A stretch of 64,000 nucleotides of DNA from JAJRXC01 sp047639555 (lineage in GTDB: Bacteria; Actinomycetota; Acidimicrobiia; Acidimicrobiales; Aldehydirespiratoraceae): NCBI GenBank assembly GCA_047639555.1, contig JBLIOE010000019.1:5810-69809 (forward strand), read 5' to 3'. The position numbers and the translations under genes were made by a program. Shown here one piece after another: positions 9,902-17,025 of this stretch; within the stretch, counting starts at the first letter, position 1; the number at the start of each line of letters is the position of its first letter. The notes under the pieces are model-generated. The model saw only the letters and a list, made by a program, of their open reading frames with translations. It did not search any database and was not told the origin of the DNA.

Positions 9902-9931
9902 TGCACTCCTAGACATCGCTCTCCTAGACAT
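9887..9931 (-). repeat. 15-base tandem repeat carrying three start codons with ribosome sites
   Basis: Read on the minus strand, the unit ATGTCTAGGAGWGCR occurs twice (9931-9917, 9916-9902). A third, diverged copy beginning ATGTCTAAGAAGGC follows at 9901. Each unit holds an ATG and an AGGAG about six bases before the next ATG. The repeat is in frame with the SDR gene and overlaps the last codons of the dprE1-like gene. Confidence 0.85.
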
Positions 9932-11237
9932 CGATCCGCCTTCGTAGTGCGCTGTCAATTCGGCGATGCGGGTCGTGAGCGGCGAGCTCCGCCTTGAAAC
10001 CTTCGTAGCCGGGGAATACCCGTGCCGAAGTGGCTGCGGTGATTCGGCTGTCCTTCGCGAGGTTCACGGCGCCGCCCATCGTTGCCGCGAGCTGATCGAG
10101 CCCGGCGAACAGGGCCAACGTGCGGGCGTTGGCGGGACCATCGAGAGTGAGACACACGCCATCGCCGATGAACCACATGTGCTTGCGGTCGCCACGAAAC
10201 AGCTTCAGCGATGTGAGCGGAATGGTCGCCTTGGTCGACGCGATCAGAGAGCGGACTTCCTCGACAGCCTCGGACCAGCGATCCCGCGGAATGATCATCT
10301 GATATTCGCGGAAACCCGGCCGACCGAAAGCGTGGAAGTAGCCCTCCTTGCCGTTGATCGGAAAGGCCGCATCGAGCACACCCATGGTGCGCGTCGGACG
10401 GCGACTCTCGAGCGCGAAATAGGCGCCGTTGACAAGCGAAGTGGTGAGACGAGTCCAGCCAGAGAAGGGAAGTAGACGACCCCGACGTTCGGGTCGCAAC
10501 ACTCGATACCGCTGACCTGACGATGCGGGCGCGTCAACGAATCGCTCCTCGTAAACGACCCCGCGCCCGAAGTGTTTGCCGCGGCGATTGCCGTCGTTCC
10601 ATGAGTAGACGTGGGATTCGTCGCCCGAACGGTCTTCCATGATCTCGACCGCGTCGACGAGATCTCGCGCCCGATGCGCGGTGCGCGAGATCGCACCGCC
10701 TCGAAGTGGTTGTACACGAAGGGTGACATCGACGATCCAACCGGTGAGGCCCATGCCTCCAACGGTGAGCAAGAACAGCTCGGCATTGTCAGACGGGCTA
10801 CACACGATCTCACCGTGGTCGCGATGTATCAGCGTGAACGACTCGACGTAGTCGACCATCTGTCCGATGTCGTGCTGAGTCTTCCCGTGGGTGTTGAACG
10901 CCACACATCCGCCGACTGTGATCTCGGGATGGCCGGGTAGCACGGGAAACCAACGATCGAGCGACACGAGATGACGCACGAGCGCGCCGACCGTGAGACC
11001 GGTTTCGACTCGGATGGTGTTGGCTTCGGCGTCAAAGTCGAGGATGCGGTCGAGTCCGCGCATGCTTACGGACGGCGACTTGGGACTGCCGCTCGCAAGG
11101 CAGTAGGAGAGCCCGCTGCCGCGAATGGCGAGCTGGTCGTGCGCGTCAACAAGGGCGCGGAGCTGTTTGCGATTCGTAGGTCGATGGACCTCGGACTCGC
11201 TGCGCTCCGTGCCATCGAAGCTGATCAGCGTGCTCAT
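9924..11237 (-). CDS. FAD-binding oxidoreductase, DprE1-like (decaprenylphosphoryl ribose 2-oxidase)
   Basis: A 437-residue vanillyl-alcohol-oxidase-type flavoprotein. The FAD domain shows IRGSGLSYC, then VLPGHPEITVGGCVAFNTHG followed by Lys, matching the HGK region of DprE1, and TVGGMGLTG. In the substrate domain GVCLTLDGP places Cys362 and LAKDSR places Lys395, which align with Cys387 and Lys418 of mycobacterial DprE1. Family knowledge: DprE1 oxidises decaprenylphosphoryl ribose at C2, and DprE2 reduces the ketone to arabinose. It follows the methyltransferase by 15 bases and overlaps the possible dprE2 starts. Confidence 0.85.
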   Translation of the reverse strand: MSTLISFDGTERSESEVHRPTNRKQLRALVDAHDQLAIRGSGLSYCLASGSPKSPSVSMRGLDRILDFDAEANTIRVETGLTVGALVRHLVSLDRWFPVLPGHPEITVGGCVAFNTHGKTQHDIGQMVDYVESFTLIHRDHGEIVCSPSDNAELFLLTVGGMGLTGWIVDVTLRVQPLRGGAISRTAHRARDLVDAVEIMEDRSGDESHVYSWNDGNRRGKHFGRGVVYEERFVDAPASSGQRYRVLRPERRGRLLPFSGWTRLTTSLVNGAYFALESRRPTRTMGVLDAAFPINGKEGYFHAFGRPGFREYQMIIPRDRWSEAVEEVRSLIASTKATIPLTSLKLFRGDRKHMWFIGDGVCLTLDGPANARTLALFAGLDQLAATMGGAVNLAKDSRITAATSARVFPGYEGFKAELAAHDPHRRIDSALRRRIDV

Positions 11238-11252
11238 CGAAGTCGATGCGAA

Positions 11253-11927
11253 TTAGGCATCAGCAGGCTTCTGGACGACAACGAGAAACTGCTTTCCGAG
11301 CACTCGCCACGCCGGTCGGAACTTCAAATACAGGCGAACGAAGAGGCTCGGGGGCGGAGGTTTATCCGCCATCGTGAACGGCAAGAACCGCCCGTAGATG
11401 GTCTCGGGGGTGAAGCCGACGAGCTCGGTAACTTCGGCGAGGCTTGCCTCAGTGAGCGGCACGTAGTGATCGAAGAAGTCCCAATACGCACCGCCGACAA
11501 ACTTGATGTTCGGACCCATGAGTACGAGGCGGCCACCCGGACGGAGGCAGCGATAAGCCTCGTCGAGCGTGCGCCGCACGGCGTCGCGGTCGGGGAGATG
11601 CTCGAGGAAATTGCTGCTGAACACCAGGTCGAGGGATGTGTCAGCGAGCGGCCAGGTGGCATCGGCCGCTTGTTCGAACAATGTGACCCCGGCGTCGAGA
11701 TGGTTGATCGCATCCGGGTTGAGGTCGATTCCGTATCGATTGGCGACGTCGATCTGGTTAATGAACGGCCCCCAGCCGCAGCCGAGATCGAGAACGTCGT
11801 TGGCATCGGTGAGATAGCGACCGAACCAGGCGTCGATGAGGACGCGCCAGACTCTCTGGCGCGTCGCGTCCTCCGCCTCGAAGCGGCGGCGGTATTGGTC
11901 GTCGAGTTGGTCGCCTGGACTGGACAC
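11253..11927 (-). CDS. Class I SAM-dependent methyltransferase, first gene of the dprE operon
   Basis: A 224-residue methyltransferase with VLDLGCGWGP (about residues 45-54), an acidic post-I residue (GIDLNPD) and the LEHLPDRD and CLRPGGRLVL segments typical of Methyltransf_11 proteins acting on sugars or lipids. A C-terminal hydrophobic/basic stretch (LFVRLYLKFRPAW) could touch the membrane. It lies 15 bases upstream of the dprE1-like gene and probably heads the operon. It may methylate the sugar or lipid product of the cluster, which is inference. Confidence 0.82.
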   Translation of the reverse strand: MSSPGDQLDDQYRRRFEAEDATRQRVWRVLIDAWFGRYLTDANDVLDLGCGWGPFINQIDVANRYGIDLNPDAINHLDAGVTLFEQAADATWPLADTSLDLVFSSNFLEHLPDRDAVRRTLDEAYRCLRPGGRLVLMGPNIKFVGGAYWDFFDHYVPLTEASLAEVTELVGFTPETIYGRFLPFTMADKPPPPSLFVRLYLKFRPAWRVLGKQFLVVVQKPADA

Positions 11928-11999
11928 GAGAAACGACGTTACCGCCCATGGTGCTGAGCGGACAGGGGCGGACGACCCATGGCCACGTTGGGCAACCTA

Positions 12000-12095
12000 T
12001 GGCGGAGGTGGACGGGAATCGAACCCGCCGGACAGGGATCACCCATCCCACCCGCTTTGAAGGCGGGGGAGCCCACCAGGCGCTCGGACACCTCC
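12000..12095 (-). tRNA. selC: tRNA-Sec (anticodon UCA)
   Basis: A 96-base cloverleaf with encoded CCA. The acceptor arms are GGAGGTGT and CCACCTCC, with discriminator G. The anticodon stem CCCGC/GCGGG encloses the loop CTTCAAA, giving anticodon TCA, which reads UGA. An extended D arm, a variable arm with a 5-base stem (GGGAT/ATCCC) and the T loop TTCGATT complete it. The length is close to the 95 bases of E. coli selC. Pairing at the eighth acceptor position is imperfect. No selA, selB or selD lies in the window. Confidence 0.85.
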
Positions 12096-12153
12096 ACTGG
12101 TGACGTTATCGGGGCGCGGAGACATCCCGGGTTGGTCTGGCTACGGTCAAGAC

Positions 12154-12234
12154 ATGTCGAAGAACCGTCTTGTCCTCATCGCTGTTCTGGTTGTCTTGTT
12201 GGGCGTGCTCGCCCGCAAGGTCAAGGACGTCTGA
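12154..12234 (+). CDS. Possible 26-residue single-span membrane protein
   Basis: A short frame encoding MSKNRLVLIAVLVVLLGVLA followed by a basic tail. It is one membrane helix with positive residues on both ends. It fills the space between selC and the HAD-IB gene. No clear ribosome site is visible and 26 codons can be open by chance, so this is only a candidate. Confidence 0.35.
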   Translation: MSKNRLVLIAVLVVLLGVLARKVKDV

Positions 12235-12250
12235 CCAACACCAGCGAGCG

Positions 12251-13078
12251 TTAGAACGGCCAGCGCCGTTTCGGTGCCTGCGACCGAAGGCGCCACCAGA
12301 ACGCCAAACCCGCCGCGAGGCCGAGCCCCAAAGCTCCGGCCCCGACTGTCGCTGGCTTCGGCGCGGCGATCGAACCTTCTCGCAAAGGGCGTGGGTTTTC
12401 GAAGGTTCGGATTTCCCAGCCTCGTGCCTCGGCTTCCTTGAGCAGTGCCCGGTCCGGGTTGACGGCCACTGGGTGACCAACCGCTTCGAGCATCGGGAGA
12501 TCGGTGACGGAGTCGGAATAGGCGAACGATCGGTCCAGCGCCAGGCCATATGTGTCGCGCTCGCGTTCGATGGCTTCCACCTTGTGAATGCCGGCCGAAT
12601 AGAACTCGACTTCGCCGGTGTAACGACCGTCGGCATCGATACGCGCCCGGGTGGCGATGGCATCGTCGACCCCGAGGTGACGGGCAAGCGGCATCACGAT
12701 CTCTTCGGGCGAAGCCGAGACGAGGTACACCCGTCGGCCAGCGTCTCGATGCGACTGCATGAGCTCGAGGGCCTCGGCGTAGACCAGCGGATCGATCACA
12801 TCGCTGAGGGCGTTGTCGACGAGGGCAGAGATCTTGTCCTTCTCCCAGCCAACCGCGATCTTCAATGCGGTCTCTCGCATCTTCTCCATGCGGCCTTCGT
12901 CGGCGCCGAGGTAGCGAAAGACGATCTGTCCCCAGAGCGCGCGGGCCACCATCCATCGGTTGAGTAGGCCCGCCTGTTGGAGGCGGGGCCCAAACGCGAG
13001 CATGGCGGCTTTCGCGATGACCGTTTTGTCGAGGTCGAAGAAGGCGGCCTCGACGGATTCGGGGGTGGGCGGCGCCAT
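12251..13078 (-). CDS. HAD-IB family phosphatase (SerB-like) with C-terminal membrane anchor
   Basis: A 275-residue HAD hydrolase of subfamily IB. Motif I is FFDLDKTV (residues 13-20), motif II is LVSASPEE, and motif IV is YSDSVTDLPML. A hydrophobic segment near residues 248-266 followed by basic residues suggests a C-terminal tail anchor. Relatives include phosphoserine phosphatase and actinobacterial lipid-phosphate phosphatases. The DKT instead of DGT at motif I is common in the second group. The gene is monocistronic and convergent with the small ORF at 12154. Confidence 0.85.
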   Translation of the reverse strand: MAPPTPESVEAAFFDLDKTVIAKAAMLAFGPRLQQAGLLNRWMVARALWGQIVFRYLGADEGRMEKMRETALKIAVGWEKDKISALVDNALSDVIDPLVYAEALELMQSHRDAGRRVYLVSASPEEIVMPLARHLGVDDAIATRARIDADGRYTGEVEFYSAGIHKVEAIERERDTYGLALDRSFAYSDSVTDLPMLEAVGHPVAVNPDRALLKEAEARGWEIRTFENPRPLREGSIAAPKPATVGAGALGLGLAAGLAFWWRLRSQAPKRRWPF

Positions 13079-13240
13079 CAGGTGAGCTTAGGGAGGAGAC
13101 GGAGCGCGAACGTGGCGGCTACAGAAGCTTGGGCCCGACGGCAGGCGCCCCGGGCGAGTCTCTCCGACGATTCCGATATGGCGACACCGCAGGCGCGGAG
13201 GTTGGGACTGTCACCGGGCCCGCCTATGGTCGAACCAACG

Positions 13241-13280
13241 ACTTCCCCGTCGAGCAAAAGACTTCCCCGTCGAGTCGATT
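13241..13280. repeat. 20-base direct repeat upstream of the Tad locus
   Basis: Two copies of acttccccgtcgag, 20 bases apart, lie 16-55 bases before the first Tad gene. Each core begins and ends with complementary CGAC/GTCG-type bases. They could be a protein binding site or a recent duplication. The rest of the 13079-13295 gap shows nothing I can name. Confidence 0.5.
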
Positions 13281-13295
13281 GTTCCGGGAGTTGTT

Positions 13296-13937
13296 GTGTT
13301 GACCGTGTGTTTCACGCCGAAGGGCGGTGCCGGTGGTTCCGTTGTTGCCGCCGCGCTGGCGTTGCAAGTAGCGGCGAGTGGTCGGCCGTGCCTACTCGTC
13401 GACCTGGCCGGTGATCTCGCGGCGGTCCTTGGTGTCGCCGAGGACGACGGCGTCAGCGACTGGATAGCGGCGGCCGATGATGTGCCGATCGATGCGCTGC
13501 GAGCGCTTGAGACGCCGGTGGTCGAGCACCTTCGCCTGCTCCCGTACGGCAACGCAGCGGCCGCCGATTGGTCCGAAGACCGACGTCAGCTCGCGATCTC
13601 AGTTCTCGCGGCGAGCGCCACCTCCGTGATCGTTGATGCGGGTACAGGCCCGCGCTGGTGGCCGGAACAGGCGACCACTATTGCCGTCGTGCGTTCGTGT
13701 TACCTGGGCGTCCGCCGACTCACCGCCGCTGTGCATCCGGCTGATCACATCGTGGTCGTAGAGGAGGCCGGCCGCGTTCTTCGGCGGCGAGACATCGAGG
13801 AGGCGATCGGTCGGCCGGCTTTGGCTATTCCGTGGGACCCGGCCGTGGCCCGAGCCGTCGACGCGGGTCTGCTGGCCCATCGTCTTCCACGGTCACTGCG
13901 AGGTCTGCGCCCATTGCTCGATCGAGGCGTCGCATGA
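13296..13937 (+). CDS. TadZ/CpaE-like ParA-family protein with degenerate P-loop
   Basis: A 213-residue MinD/ParA-like protein at the head of a Tad (tight adherence) pilus locus. Family members help place the secretion machine at the pole or septum. The deviant Walker A region reads FTPKGGAGGSVVAAAL, where a functional protein has KGGxGKT. The signature Lys and Thr are replaced by Gly and Ser, so ATP hydrolysis is doubtful. GTG 13296 has GGGAG five bases upstream. It ends in an ATGA overlap with the tadA gene. Confidence 0.75.
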   Translation: MLTVCFTPKGGAGGSVVAAALALQVAASGRPCLLVDLAGDLAAVLGVAEDDGVSDWIAAADDVPIDALRALETPVVEHLRLLPYGNAAAADWSEDRRQLAISVLAASATSVIVDAGTGPRWWPEQATTIAVVRSCYLGVRRLTAAVHPADHIVVVEEAGRVLRRRDIEEAIGRPALAIPWDPAVARAVDAGLLAHRLPRSLRGLRPLLDRGVA

Positions 13938-14959
13938 TCGACGAGCAGCTGGTCGCCCGAGTCCATCGCCGGGTGGTGAACGAAGATCGAGTTGATGAGG
14001 TGGCCGCAGTTGTGGCGTTGGAGTCACCCTTGTTGTCGTCGACCGATCGCGACCGCGCGGTGCAAGAAGTGGAAGCCCGGCTGCACGGGCTGGGTCCGCT
14101 CGAACTGCTCATGGCGGATCCAACGGTCACCGAAATCATGGCCAACGGACCCGGTGTGGTCTGGGTGGAGCGAGCGGGCGCGGTCGAACCGACTGACACC
14201 ACGCTCGATGCTCGTGAGCTGATGGCGGTGATCGAACGAGCACTGTCGGGGGTCGGTCGCCGTATCGATCCGCTGCGCCCGTGGGTCGACGCTCGGCTGC
14301 CGGATGGGAGTCGAGTCAATGTGGTCGCCGGCCCTATCGCCGTCGACGGTCCCTACCTCACGATCCGCCGGTTCGGCTTGGTCAACCCGGAGCTGAGCGA
14401 CTTCGCCTCGACCGCCGACGAACGGGCGCTCCGCAGCTTCGTCGAACGAGGCGACGCCGTGCTCATCAGCGGCGGAACCGGAGCGGGCAAGACCACCCTG
14501 CTGAATGCGCTGGCCGGCTGCCTGGCCCCCGAACTGCGGGTCGTCACGGTTGAAGACGCGGCGGAGCTGGCGATTCCGTTGCCACATGTCGTGCGGATGG
14601 AGGGCCGCCCGCCGGGCATTGAAGGCGACGGAGAGGTGTCCACCCGCGATCTGGTTCGTACGGCGCTCCGCATGCGCCCGGATCGGCTGATTGTCGGCGA
14701 AGTCCGCGGCCCCGAGGCTTACGACCTTCTTCAGGCAATGCATACGGGGCATCGCGGCGGGATGTCCACCATCCATGCCAACTCACCACAGGACGCGCTT
14801 GATCGGCTGAGCACCCTCGTGCTGAGCGCGGGTATGGGCCTCGACCCCGGCGCGGTCGATCGTCAGATCCGTCGCGCCATCGACTGGGTCGTGCAGGTCG
14901 AGCGGCAGGCCAGTGGGCGTCGACGGGTGGTTTCCATGCTGGCTGTGGAGGCGATGTGA
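13934..14959 (+). CDS. tadA: Type II/IV secretion ATPase, TadA/CpaF family
   Basis: A 341-residue hexameric ATPase that powers pilus assembly at the inner membrane. The N-terminal domain holds DPTVTEIMANGP. The core shows Walker A GGTGAGKTTLLNAL, the Asp box region VTVEDAAEL, Walker B RLIVGEVRGPEA and the His box HTGHRGGMSTIHANS. ATG 13934 overlaps the upstream stop as ATGA, so it is preferred over the open frame from 13832. Translation is coupled to the tadB-like gene by a GTGA overlap. Confidence 0.92.
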   Translation: MIDEQLVARVHRRVVNEDRVDEVAAVVALESPLLSSTDRDRAVQEVEARLHGLGPLELLMADPTVTEIMANGPGVVWVERAGAVEPTDTTLDARELMAVIERALSGVGRRIDPLRPWVDARLPDGSRVNVVAGPIAVDGPYLTIRRFGLVNPELSDFASTADERALRSFVERGDAVLISGGTGAGKTTLLNALAGCLAPELRVVTVEDAAELAIPLPHVVRMEGRPPGIEGDGEVSTRDLVRTALRMRPDRLIVGEVRGPEAYDLLQAMHTGHRGGMSTIHANSPQDALDRLSTLVLSAGMGLDPGAVDRQIRRAIDWVVQVERQASGRRRVVSMLAVEAM

Positions 14960-15531
14960 TCACGTGGAGAAAGCCGTCGGCCGGCGCGGCCGTGACGTGG
15001 CAGGTCGAACGTCTGCCAATGCTGTTGGACCGCCTGGCCCGCGAGATCCGGGGCGGGGGATCCTTGTTGCAGGCGCTGGCAACGGTCTCGAAGGATGATG
15101 TGCTGGCGGGATCGGCGTTGCGGGAGGCAATGCTCCGGGCGGAGCACGGCATGTCGGTAGTTGATGCCCTCGATGGGTGGGCCGAGGCACTGAACCATCG
15201 AGACGCAGCCGTCGTTCGAGCCGTACTGGCAACGGGCCACACCGCTGGCGGCGGGCTGGCGAGCGCGCTCACGCGAGCGGCGATCAGCTTGCGCGATCGG
15301 GCGGCGGTCGAACGCGAGGTACGGGCGCTGTCGGCCCAGTCCCGCGCCTCGGCGATGGTGCTCACGGCCGCTCCAGTGATGTTCCTGGCGCTCTTTGGTG
15401 CGCTCAACCCGGCGGTCTTGGCGACCGCTGCCGGTTCGGGGCTGGGCCGTGTCTGTCTTCTCGGTGGCGCCCTTCTTGATGTCGCCGGTTGGCGCTGGAT
15501 GATGGTGCTCGAGCGGCGGGTGCTGCGATGA
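14956..15531 (+). CDS. tadB: TadB-like type II secretion F-domain membrane protein
   Basis: A 191-residue inner-membrane platform protein of the pilus. It carries a cytoplasmic GspF-type helical domain (MLLDRLAREIRGGGSLLQAL, LATGHTAGGGLASAL) and a C-terminal pair of membrane helices (MVLTAAPVMFLALFGALN and the segment around GRVCLLGGALL). It is shorter than classical TadB, which has extra N-terminal helices, as is usual for the minimal actinobacterial loci. GTG 14956 overlaps the tadA stop, and its own stop overlaps the next start. Confidence 0.8.
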   Translation: MITWRKPSAGAAVTWQVERLPMLLDRLAREIRGGGSLLQALATVSKDDVLAGSALREAMLRAEHGMSVVDALDGWAEALNHRDAAVVRAVLATGHTAGGGLASALTRAAISLRDRAAVEREVRALSAQSRASAMVLTAAPVMFLALFGALNPAVLATAAGSGLGRVCLLGGALLDVAGWRWMMVLERRVLR

Positions 15532-16235
15532 GCGCGGGGATCGCGGTGTTGTGTGTGGCGGGAGCGCTCGCGCTGATGATTCGCCCGTGGTGGGCCCGGC
15601 CGCGCATGATTCACGCGCACCCAAGAGCCGCCGTGTCGCGCCCGTCCGGGATCGTGGCGGCGGGGCCGTTGTGGGGCGCGCTCGTGGTCGCCGGCTGGAT
15701 GGTCCACCCGGTGCTCTCGTTGCTCATTCTGGTCGGCCCCAGCGTTCGTGAGCGGGCGGAACTCCGTCGGGTCTCCGGCGCGAGCGCTCGAGCGATTGTG
15801 AGCACACTTCCCGAGGCCATCGACTTGATCGGGCTCGGGGTGGCGGCCGGCCTCGGGCCACGAGAGGCGCTTCTGACCAGTCACCGTTGGCTCCCTCACC
15901 CGTTCGCCGACGTGTTCGGCGAAGCGCTAAGACGAGCCGACGCGGGCGAGCCGCTCTCGGATGCGATCGATGTTGTTGCGCCCGCGCTCGGACACGAAGC
16001 CCAAGCCTTGTGTGTCGTGCTGAGCGGGGCGGAGCTGGCGGGAGGTGCCCTTGCGGCTGACCTCGTTCGGCTCGGTGATGATGCTCGGCGTGGTCGGCGC
16101 AGCGCCGCTGCAGCCCGAGCGCAGCGGCTCCCGGTGCAGATGCTCGCCCCTTTGGTGCTGTGTGTCTTGCCCGCTTTCGGTCTGGTCGCCGTTGTTCCCT
16201 TGCTTCTGACCGGCCTCGCCGACTTCGGCCTGTGA
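15528..16235 (+). CDS. tadC: TadC-like type II secretion F-domain membrane protein
   Basis: A 235-residue partner of the TadB-like protein. It has membrane helices near residues 3-20 and 45-70, a GspF domain (TLPEAIDLIGLGVAAGLGPR, ALGHEAQALCVVLSGAELAG) and a last membrane helix (VLCVLPAFGLVAVVPLLL). ATG 15528 overlaps the upstream stop as ATGA. Together with tadB it would form the inner-membrane base on which the TadA ATPase acts. Confidence 0.8.
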   Translation: MSAGIAVLCVAGALALMIRPWWARPRMIHAHPRAAVSRPSGIVAAGPLWGALVVAGWMVHPVLSLLILVGPSVRERAELRRVSGASARAIVSTLPEAIDLIGLGVAAGLGPREALLTSHRWLPHPFADVFGEALRRADAGEPLSDAIDVVAPALGHEAQALCVVLSGAELAGGALAADLVRLGDDARRGRRSAAAARAQRLPVQMLAPLVLCVLPAFGLVAVVPLLLTGLADFGL

Positions 16236-16287
16236 ACGCTCTTCCCCCGTCGCTTCCCCGCGTGATCAAAGCGAAAGAAGAGAATCC

Positions 16288-16509
16288 ATGAATCAAACAA
16301 CAATGCTGCGTATGTGGGTGGCCGCGGAGTCCGCGATGCGGACATCGCCACGGCTGCGAAACGACCGCGGCCAAGCCACGGCCGAATATGCCTTGGTCGT
16401 GCTCGGCGCGGCGGCGGTGGCAATGCTGCTCATCGCCTGGGCGACCAGCACCGGCAAGGTGTCGACCCTTCTGAACAAGGTGGTCGACTCGGTCGAGGAT
16501 CGCATCTAG
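16288..16509 (+). CDS. Flp-type pilin (DUF4244 family)
   Basis: A 73-residue prepilin-like protein. A leader of about 27 residues ends at RGQATAEYALVVLGAAAVAM. The Glu in TAEY and the following hydrophobic helix are the class III pilin signature, and cleavage would be between Gly and Gln by a TadV-type peptidase that is not in the window. DUF4244 proteins sit at this place in actinobacterial Tad loci. It would be the main pilus subunit. Confidence 0.82.
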   Translation: MNQTTMLRMWVAAESAMRTSPRLRNDRGQATAEYALVVLGAAAVAMLLIAWATSTGKVSTLLNKVVDSVEDRI

Positions 16510-16874
16510 TGATCCGCTCTGCCCGTGGTCAAGCGACGGTCGAGTTCGCCCTCGTTCTTCCGCTTCTCGCGCTCGTCGCGTTGGCGGTTGTTCAGGTTGC
16601 GGCGGTCGTCGACGATCGCGTGCAGCTCACCCACGCGGCGCGGGTTGGCGCCCGCGCTGCGTCGGTGGGGGCGACCGATCCTCAGGTCCGGGCCGACGTG
16701 GTGGCCGCCACAAGTCTCGACCCGTCGCGTCTCGATGTGCAGATCTCGCGATCGGGCCCGGCCGTCACGGTGACGGTTCGGTATCGCGCGGCAACCGGCA
16801 CCCCAGTGGTCGGGGTGGTGCTCGCCGACGTGGAACTGAGCTCGACGGCTCGTATGCCCCGCGAGCCGCCGTGA
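16509..16874 (+). CDS. TadE-like minor pilin
   Basis: A 121-residue protein beginning at GTG 16509, which overlaps the stop of the pilin gene by one base. It shows RGQATVEFALVLPLLALVAL, a short leader, a Glu at the fifth mature position and one membrane helix, followed by a small extracytoplasmic domain. TadE-type pseudopilins are processed by the same peptidase as Flp pilins. No TadG-like gene follows, so the locus appears minimal. The 151 bases after it hold only a short GC palindrome near 16915. Confidence 0.82.
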   Translation: MIRSARGQATVEFALVLPLLALVALAVVQVAAVVDDRVQLTHAARVGARAASVGATDPQVRADVVAATSLDPSRLDVQISRSGPAVTVTVRYRAATGTPVVGVVLADVELSSTARMPREPP

Positions 16875-17025
16875 GTTAGGTGGGGCGGAACTGGGCCGAG
16901 CGTCGTGTCGAAGCCGGGCGCCCGGTGACTTTGCTGATGATCTGCGCCCGGCATTCTGGGGTCTCTTGGGCTGAACGATTCAGAGACGTCGACCGAAAGG
17001 CCTACTCTGGACCCGATCTTGCGGG

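Noticed and set aside
12000..12095. Reading the selC gene as a serine tRNA
   Set aside because: The anticodon loop is CTTCAAA, giving UCA; a serine tRNA for UCA codons would have UGA. The D arm is also longer than in serine tRNA.
16905..16960. GC-rich palindrome after the TadE-like gene as a terminator
   Set aside because: The core ccgggcgcccgg has almost no loop and no T run.
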